DNA from: an uncultured Neomegalonema sp.
GTDB lineage: Bacteria; Pseudomonadota; Alphaproteobacteria; Rhodobacterales; Rhodobacteraceae
Direction: 5' to 3'
Assembly (NCBI GenBank): GCA_937958625.1
Contig: CALGNO010000028.1
Location: forward strand, 1-44,445
DNA length: 44,445 nt
In this document: positions 38,985 to 44,445 of the stretch, piece by piece
Layout: each line of letters opens with the position of its first letter
How positions within the stretch are numbered: position 1 is the stretch's first letter
The notes under the pieces: model-generated
Told to the model about the DNA's origin: nothing
Seen by the model: the letters and a program-made list of their open reading frames with translations, nothing else
The model's database searches: none
Translations under genes and position numbers: made by a program

Positions 38985-39965
38985 ATGACCGATTTCGATC
39001 CCCTGTGGGTTCCCGTTCTCACCCATTACGATGCAACACCGGAGCGGCGGCTCGACCGGGAGCGCACGGCGGCTCACCTTTCCCACATCGCGCCGTATGT
39101 CCGGCAGTATCTCATCGCCGGAACGACGGGCGACGGTTGGGAAATGTCGGATCAGACCTTGGCGGACTGGATCGACCTTGCGCAGACGCCCGGTATTCTG
39201 ACGAAAGATCAAACCGTGCTGTTCGGCGCATTCGGTGACACCACCGACGCCGTCATCGAACGCGCCCAAATGATCGAACGCACCATCGCGGCAAAACCGT
39301 TGGCCGCGAGCTATGCCGGCCTGACGGTCTGCGCCCCGGTTTCGAAGGACGCGACGCAGGACGAGATCGCGGAGCATTTTCGCCGAGTTCTCGCGGCAAC
39401 CACGTCTCCGATCGCGATTTATCAACTGCCTCAGGTCGTGCATTGCGAGATCGCACCGGACACCTTTGCCATGCTTGCGGGGTCGGAGCGGATCACCCTG
39501 TTCAAGGACACGAGCGGCGAAGATCGTGTCGCGGCTTCCGGTGTCTCCACCGGAACCGCAAAATTGTTGCGGGGGGCAGAGGGCGATTACGCAGCGCATC
39601 TGAAAAAGCCGGACGGCGCTTATGACGGCTGGTTGCTCAGCACTGCCAACGGCCTTGCGCCGCAGCTTCGCGCCATCGCGGATAAGGGTGCGGCGGGTGA
39701 CTGGAAGGAGGCGGCGACAGCCTCGGACGCGCTCACGAAACTTGTTGCTTCGCTGTTTGCGGCAGCGGACGGGCTGCCCTTCGGCAATCCTTTTTCGAAT
39801 TCGAACCGAGCCGTCGATCACATCCTCGCCTATGGAACCGACTTTAAAAATGTCCCGGCGATGACAGCCTCAGGCGAAACACTGCCGGACGCGTTTTTAT
39901 CGGCCATCGAGACCCTGCTGAAAGACGCGGGAATCGAGACAACGACCGGATATCGCCGTTCGTAA
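38985..39965 (+). CDS. Dihydrodipicolinate synthase/N-acetylneuraminate lyase family protein
   Basis: A 326-residue class I aldolase of the DapA/NanA superfamily that acts through a Schiff base with a keto acid. Lys174 (FKDTSG) is the Schiff-base lysine and Tyr146 (IYQLP) the catalytic tyrosine; GTTGD at 46-50 replaces the usual GTTGE. Longer than DapA (about 290), and not in a lysine pathway context, so it probably acts on a sugar acid or other keto acid. An AAAGGA ribosome site precedes the ATG by seven bases. It is divergent from a LysR gene that likely controls it. Confidence 0.9.
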   Translation: MTDFDPLWVPVLTHYDATPERRLDRERTAAHLSHIAPYVRQYLIAGTTGDGWEMSDQTLADWIDLAQTPGILTKDQTVLFGAFGDTTDAVIERAQMIERTIAAKPLAASYAGLTVCAPVSKDATQDEIAEHFRRVLAATTSPIAIYQLPQVVHCEIAPDTFAMLAGSERITLFKDTSGEDRVAASGVSTGTAKLLRGAEGDYAAHLKKPDGAYDGWLLSTANGLAPQLRAIADKGAAGDWKEAATASDALTKLVASLFAAADGLPFGNPFSNSNRAVDHILAYGTDFKNVPAMTASGETLPDAFLSAIETLLKDAGIETTTGYRRS

Positions 39966-39971
39966 GGCTGA

Positions 39972-40021
39972 GGCGCTTCGCTAGCGACCCGTGGCGAAAA
40001 CGCCTGGGTGCCCGAAGCGCC
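39972..40021. terminator. Inverted repeat between convergent DHDPS-like and MarR genes
   Basis: GGCGCTTCG (39972-39980) and CGAAGCGCC (40013-40021) pair over nine bases around a 32-base loop. It begins seven bases after the DHDPS-like stop. A possible two-way transcription end, but the loop is long and there is no strong U-run. Confidence 0.35.
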
Positions 40022-40091
40022 GCAAATCTCTTAAGCGTGGATCAAGACAAGCAGGGACGCGCTTTCGCGCGGTCCGCCCGCGTATCTCGCG

Positions 40092-40559
40092 TTAGCGCCG
40101 AACCTGCTCTGCGAGGTGCTGCAAGGCCGACACGAACGGGTCGCGGACGTCGCTGGGCAGGGACGCGATCATGCGACGCTCGGCTTCGACGACCTTGGGT
40201 TTTACCGCTTCCAAAGCACGGCTGCCTTCGGGGGTGATCGTCACGGAATTGGCGCGCTGGTCCGATTCAGTGCGGCGACTAGCGATCAGGCCACGCTTGC
40301 CGAGGCGCGCGAGCATGTCGGCAAGGGTCGAGCGATCAATGCCGGTGCGGCGCACAAGCTCGGACTGGGTCACGCCCTCGTCCGGCCTGAGAGTTAGCAA
40401 CACAGCGAATTGACGCGGGGTGAGGCCATAGGCGCGTAGGGCTTGGGCCGTCATATCGGCGGCGCGTTGCTGGGCGCGGTGAAGCAGATGACCCGGCGAG
40501 CCATCCAGCGAAAAATCGTCAGCTTCCTCAATGTCTTGCGTCGAATTCTTGTCGTCCAT
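40092..40559 (-). CDS. MarR family transcriptional regulator
   Basis: A 155-residue winged-helix regulator. An acidic N-terminal extension (MDDKNSTQDIEEADDFSLDG) precedes the MarR fold: LTPRQFAVLLTLRPDEGVTQSELVRRTGIDRSTLADMLARLGKRGLI is the winged helix-turn-helix, followed by SDQRANSVTITPEGSRAL, the beta-wing. These regulators usually repress nearby genes and themselves and are released by small phenolic or other ligands. The start at 40559 is favoured because the longer frame to 40676 covers a clear palindrome in the leader. Confidence 0.92.
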   Translation of the reverse strand: MDDKNSTQDIEEADDFSLDGSPGHLLHRAQQRAADMTAQALRAYGLTPRQFAVLLTLRPDEGVTQSELVRRTGIDRSTLADMLARLGKRGLIASRRTESDQRANSVTITPEGSRALEAVKPKVVEAERRMIASLPSDVRDPFVSALQHLAEQVRR

Positions 40560-40574
40560 CGAGTCGGCTCCCTT

Positions 40575-40600
40575 CGTTCGTCCTCCCCGCAGGACGAACG
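40575..40600. promoter_or_regulatory. Palindrome in the MarR leader
   Basis: CGTTCGTCCT (40575-40584) and AGGACGAACG (40591-40600) form a perfect 10-base inverted repeat with a six-base centre, 16-41 bases before the MarR ATG. It could be the MarR operator or an mRNA hairpin. It could also terminate the upstream CoA-transferase gene, whose stop is at 40716. Confidence 0.5.
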
Positions 40601-40715
40601 CTCTGCGTCTCACATTAAGACGGTTGTGCCAAAAACGCGAGCGCAATGTGCCGAATCCGATGAATTCGTTAACCACGATTTTGTTGGATTGTTCTGCTTC
40701 GGGGCGAAAGCGGAC

Positions 40716-41903
40716 TCAGTCTTCCCAGCCGATTTCGCGCAAGATCTCGGCGGTATGCTCACCCAGACGCGGCGCGCCGCGCGCGAGGGACAGCGCGGCG
40801 TCGGAAAACCGGATCGGGGCGCGGATATAGGCTTTGGTGCCGCCCGCTGCGCCGGTATGGGGCAAGTCTACCGCCATCTGGCGATGCCGGATCTGGGCAT
40901 CCTCGAAGGCTTGGGCAACAGTGTTGATCGGCCCGGCGGGGACGCTGGCGGCTTCGAGGTCGGAGAGCAGCGCGTCGCGCTCGCGCACAGCAATCAGCGC
41001 CGCCAGTGCCTCGGTTAGGTCATCGCGGTTTTCGACCCGGTCGGCATTGGTGGCAAAACGCGGATCGCTCGCCATCTCGGACGCGCCGAGAACCGCGACA
41101 AAGCGGCGGAACTGCGTATCGTTGCCCACGGTAACGATGATCGGGAAATCCGCGCACTGAAACGACTGATAGGGCGCGATGGCCGGGTGATAATTGCCGG
41201 TGCGCCGGGGCGATTGGCCGGTAGTCAGATAGCTTTGAGCCTGATTGGCGAGCACCGCCGTCATCGTATCCAGCAAGGCCATGTCGATATGCTGGCCGCG
41301 TCCGGTCTTCTCTCGCTGGGCCAGCGCCGCCTGAATCGCGATGACGCCGTAGAGACCCGTGAAAATATCGGCGAAGGCAACACCGATGCGCTGGGGGTCG
41401 CCCTCCGGTTCGCCGGTCAGGTCCATGATGCCGCTCATGCCCTGAATGATATAATCATAACCGGGGCGCGCGGCGTAGGGACCGTCTTGCCCAAAGCCGG
41501 TGATTGAACATGTGATCAGGCGCGGATTCTCGCGGGACAGGCTCGCGTGGTCGAGGCCGTATTTCTCCAGCCCGCCAAGCTTGAAATTCTCGATCATCAC
41601 ATCGGCGCGGGCGGCGAGACGGCGGAGGATGGCTTGTCCGTCTTCGGTGCGGAAATCGACGGTGATGGACCGCTTGCCCCGGTTCGCGGCATGGAAATAG
41701 GCGGCGTCGAGGCGCTCGCCCTCTGCTCCTTCCACCCAAGGAGGCCCCCAGCCACGGGTATCATCGCCACCTTCGCTCTCGACCTTGATCACGTCTGCGC
41801 CGAGGTCTGCGAGCGTCTGTCCGATCCACGGCCCCGCCAGCACGCGCGACATATCGAGGACGCGCAGGCCCGCGAGGGGGTGTTTCGATGGCTGATCACT
41901 CAT
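40716..41903 (-). CDS. CaiB/BaiF family CoA-transferase
   Basis: A 395-residue class III CoA-transferase that moves CoA between carboxylic acids. The opening LAGLRVLDMSRVLAGPWIGQTLADLGADVIKVE is characteristic, and Asp179 in VAFADIFTGLYG is at the position of the catalytic Asp that forms the acyl-CoA intermediate. The N-terminal RGKRSITVDFRTEDGQ block and PGYDYIIQGMSGIMDLTGEP are also family blocks. It is followed on the same strand, 156 bases on, by the MarR regulator and preceded by the oxygenase gene with a 42-base gap, suggesting a small operon. Confidence 0.94.
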   Translation of the reverse strand: MSDQPSKHPLAGLRVLDMSRVLAGPWIGQTLADLGADVIKVESEGGDDTRGWGPPWVEGAEGERLDAAYFHAANRGKRSITVDFRTEDGQAILRRLAARADVMIENFKLGGLEKYGLDHASLSRENPRLITCSITGFGQDGPYAARPGYDYIIQGMSGIMDLTGEPEGDPQRIGVAFADIFTGLYGVIAIQAALAQREKTGRGQHIDMALLDTMTAVLANQAQSYLTTGQSPRRTGNYHPAIAPYQSFQCADFPIIVTVGNDTQFRRFVAVLGASEMASDPRFATNADRVENRDDLTEALAALIAVRERDALLSDLEAASVPAGPINTVAQAFEDAQIRHRQMAVDLPHTGAAGGTKAYIRAPIRFSDAALSLARGAPRLGEHTAEILREIGWED

Positions 41904-41945
41904 CCCCCAGCCCTAGCGCGTCTGTCGTCGCCGCGCCAGCGTCCG

Positions 41946-42947
41946 TCAATCGCCAAAGTGGTCCATACCCTCGGCCTTTGCCCCGCGCAACGCTCCGGCG
42001 GCGGTAGAGAGCAGCGCGGCAACGCGCTCAAGCCGCTCGGCATAGGCGGCGCGGTCGGTCCCGAAACCGATGCTCTCGACATCTCCGGCCAGCGACTCTC
42101 GGCCCATCCACGCGATATGGCGGGCGTATTCGCTGGCGGCAACGTGGTCCGGGTCCACCACCGCAAGCTGGTCGAAGCGCGTGTAATCGGGATAGCTCAT
42201 ATCCGCCGGGACATAGCCGTTGACCAGGGTAATCCGCTCGCCCGCTTCGCGGACGCCCTTAGCCCGGTGAACGACCATATTCCCCTGTTGCAGCACGCCA
42301 TAGCCCGCGCCGGGAATCTCGGCCTGACGGACTTTATCAACGGGCAATTCCTCGCCCGCCTCGCGTAAGGCGCGGACTTCGGCGGCGGTGCCGTGGAAAT
42401 ACTCGAATTCGCCGCCGTCGAGCAGGTTGGGATCAGTCACGAACAGCACGAAATCGACGCGCAGGGTATCCACATGCCACTTGTCGACATTCTTGCCGAT
42501 CTCCAGCGGGTTGTAGTTCAGATGGCCCAGTTGGTGCGGCATTGTATGGGGCAGCATCGGCGCACCGCAGAGGCCGGAGATGGCCTCGGTCAGTTCCGGG
42601 GCCATGCAGAAATCACGCAGGAATTTCGACTGGTAGACCCCGCCCCGCACCATGCGCGGCACCCGGTCCCCCGCCGCCCGCGCATATGGCGACAGCGCTC
42701 GTGCGACGTCTTGCAAGCAGGCAACGCCCTCGTCGCTGAGAATGCGAAAGCATGATGTGATGCCGAGGTCGGTGGGGCAGGCGGCGATCTCCGCTCCGCT
42801 ATACCCCATGGCATCGAGGCGCGTGACCACCCGCGGGGTTTTCAGCGCCAGATGCTTCGCGGCATCGAAGACAGGCTCACGTTCAAGGGCTGGATAGCCT
42901 TCAGGGGGCGTAGACGGAAACGAGAGCGGTTGCGCGATCGAAGCCAT
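41946..42947 (-). CDS. Putative 2OG-Fe(II) oxygenase-like protein
   Basis: A 333-residue protein. The sequence KWHVDTLRVDFVLFV contains an HxD pair (His158, Asp160); a later His227 (NMVVHRAKG) and Arg238 (ERITL) match the third iron ligand and the 2-oxoglutarate-binding Arg of the double-stranded beta-helix oxygenases. I do not recognise a named subfamily. It starts MASIAQPLSFPSTPPEGYP with no signal peptide. It is 42 bases upstream of a CoA-transferase, so the substrate may be a carboxylic acid or CoA ester (inference). Confidence 0.78.
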   Translation of the reverse strand: MASIAQPLSFPSTPPEGYPALEREPVFDAAKHLALKTPRVVTRLDAMGYSGAEIAACPTDLGITSCFRILSDEGVACLQDVARALSPYARAAGDRVPRMVRGGVYQSKFLRDFCMAPELTEAISGLCGAPMLPHTMPHQLGHLNYNPLEIGKNVDKWHVDTLRVDFVLFVTDPNLLDGGEFEYFHGTAAEVRALREAGEELPVDKVRQAEIPGAGYGVLQQGNMVVHRAKGVREAGERITLVNGYVPADMSYPDYTRFDQLAVVDPDHVAASEYARHIAWMGRESLAGDVESIGFGTDRAAYAERLERVAALLSTAAGALRGAKAEGMDHFGD

Positions 42948-43011
42948 GGTTTTCCCTCTTTGTGTCGAGGGAAAAACGCAATGCCGTTATCGCGCGGTTG
43001 TCAAGACGGGA

Positions 43012-43719
43012 TCAGGACGCCGCCGCCTCGCCCTTTTCCGGCAAGGGGTGTTGCCAGACCACGCGCATCTGGAAGATCGCGAAGATGGTCGTGATCGGGA
43101 AGTTGAACCAGACCTTGTACCAGACCCAAGTCTCATTCGAGAAGTTGCGCCAGACAATCTCGTTGGTCAGCGCCATAAAGAAGAAGAAGAGCGCCCAGCG
43201 GAAGGTCAGCACCCGCCAGCCCTTGTCGGTGATCGACCAACCCTCCTGAAAGATCATCTTCAGGAACAGCTTGTTCATATAAAGCCCGATGAGCAGTGCC
43301 ACGCCAAAAAAGACGTTGAGGATGGTCGGCTTCATCTTGAAGAAGGTTTCGTTCTGCAAATACAGCGTCAGGCCGCCGAAAACCAGGACCAGCACCAGGC
43401 TGAACATCGGCATGACCGGGATTTTCTTTGCCAAAAACCACGAAATACCGACGGCAAGGATCATGGTGGGCATGAAGATCGCCGTGGCGGCGAAAATCTT
43501 GGTTTTCGAGAGCGCAGCCTCGGCGGCATCACCCCCCTGCTGAACCGCAGCGACTTCCGCTGGGGTCAGCCCGAAATTCGGATACCCGGCCCAGGCGGCA
43601 AGATCCGCGCCATAGCTATAGGCCGCAAAGAAAATCATCAGCGGTCCGACCTCAAGGATCAGCTTGAGCCACGGATTTTCGGTGATTTCATGGTCGTCGG
43701 CTGTCGTCTCGGCGCTCAT
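43012..43719 (-). CDS. YciB/septation protein A (IspZ) family membrane protein
   Basis: A 235-residue inner-membrane protein with about six helices. The family opening (here NPWLKLILEVGPLMIFFAAY after a 14-residue cytoplasmic extension) and the conserved NEIVWRNFSNETWVWYKVWFNFPIT block match YciB/IspZ. Characterised members affect cell envelope and division in Shigella and E. coli. An insert of about 45 residues (GADLAAWAGYPNF to EAALSKTK) follows the first helix and is longer than in E. coli YciB. Sixty-four bases lie between it and the oxygenase gene downstream. Confidence 0.93.
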   Translation of the reverse strand: MSAETTADDHEITENPWLKLILEVGPLMIFFAAYSYGADLAAWAGYPNFGLTPAEVAAVQQGGDAAEAALSKTKIFAATAIFMPTMILAVGISWFLAKKIPVMPMFSLVLVLVFGGLTLYLQNETFFKMKPTILNVFFGVALLIGLYMNKLFLKMIFQEGWSITDKGWRVLTFRWALFFFFMALTNEIVWRNFSNETWVWYKVWFNFPITTIFAIFQMRVVWQHPLPEKGEAAAS

Positions 43720-43772
43720 GGGGCCTCCGGGAAAAGATACAGCACTGTCACATAGGGCAGTTGAAGAGGATG

Positions 43773-44114
43773 TTAAGGTGGGGGTGTCGGTGTATTCACA
43801 TCGCGGGTTTCGTAGCCGATGTGAAATGTGACCCGCCGTTCCGCCGTTACAACCCGCGTCAGTGCCTCCAGCGTCCTTATCAGCACCTCAATGCTCATGC
43901 CTGAGATACGCGCATTCCGAATACGTGATATCTGCGAGCGCCCGATTCCCGTCATTTCTGCCGCCTGAACCGCAGTCAGGTCATGCTGATCAAGAAGCCG
44001 GATGATCTCGACCATCACTGACACCTTCAGCATTTTTGCCGCAGCATCGGGATCACCGCGATCCGCATAGGGGTTGTCGGAGCCGTGGACCAGTTCGATC
44101 ACCTCAGTCATCAA
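43773..44114 (-). CDS. HigA-like antitoxin, XRE/HTH_37 type
   Basis: A 113-residue helix-turn-helix protein. The DNA-binding part is residues 46-67 (LTAVQAAEMTGIGRSQISRIRN), in a domain of the HTH_37 type that pairs with phage Gp49-like toxins. The acidic or neutral C-terminus would wrap the toxin. Its start overlaps the toxin stop by about 11 bases, and the toxin is encoded first, as in higBA loci. It probably represses its own operon. Start could be 44114 or 44111. Confidence 0.9.
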   Translation of the reverse strand: MMTEVIELVHGSDNPYADRGDPDAAAKMLKVSVMVEIIRLLDQHDLTAVQAAEMTGIGRSQISRIRNARISGMSIEVLIRTLEALTRVVTAERRVTFHIGYETRDVNTPTPPP

Positions 44115-44445
44115 GCATTCCTCTCAACAGTTTGATGCGCGATCGGACAACGTCCATTTCAGCCTTTGGCGTTTTGATGCCCGTCTTCGACTTCTTCTGA
44201 AAAGCATGAACAACCCAGAGGTCATTGTCGATTGGCAGGCAGTAAACGACGCGATACGCCTCTTTTCGGTAGCGCAGGACAATCTCGAATACCGCGCCAT
44301 CAAAATGACGAAGGCGCTTTACACATCCCGGCGATAGCCCCAAGGCCACCGCTATGAGCGCGGCATCTGTATCCTCAATGACGGGATGCGGAAATTTCAG
44401 ATACGCTTTACGAGCAGCTTTGATCCACGAAATGCGTCTCGCCAT
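44104..44445 (-). CDS. HigB/Gp49-like toxin (RelE superfamily)
   Basis: A 113-residue mRNA interferase-type toxin. The family core is visible as FEIVLRYRKEAYRVVYCLPIDNDLWVVHAFQKKSKTGIKTP, with basic Arg/Lys-rich residues expected in the active cleft and the HAFxKKxxKTP signature. The 5' end coincides with the window edge (CAT at 44443-44445), so the true start could lie further upstream. Downstream lies the matching HigA-like antitoxin, overlapping by 11 bases. Confidence 0.9.
   Translation of the reverse strand: MARRISWIKAARKAYLKFPHPVIEDTDAALIAVALGLSPGCVKRLRHFDGAVFEIVLRYRKEAYRVVYCLPIDNDLWVVHAFQKKSKTGIKTPKAEMDVVRSRIKLLRGMLDD

Noticed and set aside
1-44445. tRNA, rRNA, riboswitch, CRISPR or insertion sequence
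   Set aside because: No cloverleaf-like, rRNA, regularly spaced repeat or transposase sequence was seen by eye. A covariance-model search could still find a small RNA that I cannot detect.

Overview
The window reads as a chromosomal segment of a GC-rich alphaproteobacterium. Evidence: a ctaC-ctaB-(43 aa gene)-ctaG-ctaE-SURF1-thrC-M16 peptidase cluster, a TrcR/DUF1013 regulator, a DUF1467 gene beside methylmalonyl-CoA epimerase, a DUF1127 protein, and hslV/hslU divergent from hisB. I cannot name the order with confidence. No rRNA, tRNA, CRISPR array, transposase or phage structural gene was seen.

Layout. 1-1,310: 3' part of hisB (runs off the left edge), an exported protein of unknown function, and two tandem 24-codon-class membrane microprotein genes. 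1,405-4,975: hslV, a polytopic membrane protein gene lodged between hslV and hslU, hslU, and a YqgE/AlgH gene. 5,061-13,861 (minus): one long, mostly overlapping transcription unit for aa3-type cytochrome c oxidase (subunit II, heme o synthase, small membrane protein, Cox11, subunit III, SURF1) that continues into threonine synthase, an M16 peptidase, a GNAT acetyltransferase and an EAL-domain phosphodiesterase. 14,088-19,996: tldD, an unusual 574-residue protein with an HExxH metalloprotease-like C-terminus and a repetitive N-terminus, a Gly/Met-rich DUF533-like protein, a phytanoyl-CoA-dioxygenase-like enzyme and a NUDIX hydrolase. 20,084-21,677: a three-gene overlapping operon of two Cys-containing exported proteins and a SCO1/SenC protein, the best candidate here for an undescribed small (probably copper or thiol-redox) system. 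21,683-22,991: a LysR regulator and a DUF1127 protein, divergent.

23,073-33,722 (minus): a branched-chain-amino-acid-type (Liv/HAAT) ABC importer locus headed by a long-chain acyl-CoA synthetase: acyl-CoA ligase, exported protein, livG, livH, small membrane protein, livM, livK, livF, then an MttB-superfamily methyltransferase. The ligase suggests import of a carboxylic acid that is then CoA-activated. Intergenic spaces of this locus carry at least four different palindromic elements. 33,805-37,041 (minus): chromate transporter, DUF1467 protein, methylmalonyl-CoA epimerase, a small conserved-looking protein whose stop codon lies in a palindromic repeat, and TrcR.

37,178-44,445: RNase T2, a divergent LysR/DHDPS-like pair with two clear palindromes in the intergenic promoter region, a MarR regulator with a palindromic leader, a CaiB/BaiF CoA-transferase, a 2OG-Fe(II) oxygenase-like protein, YciB/septation protein A, and a higBA-type toxin-antitoxin pair at the right edge. 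All family names come from reading motifs by eye; no database search was run.
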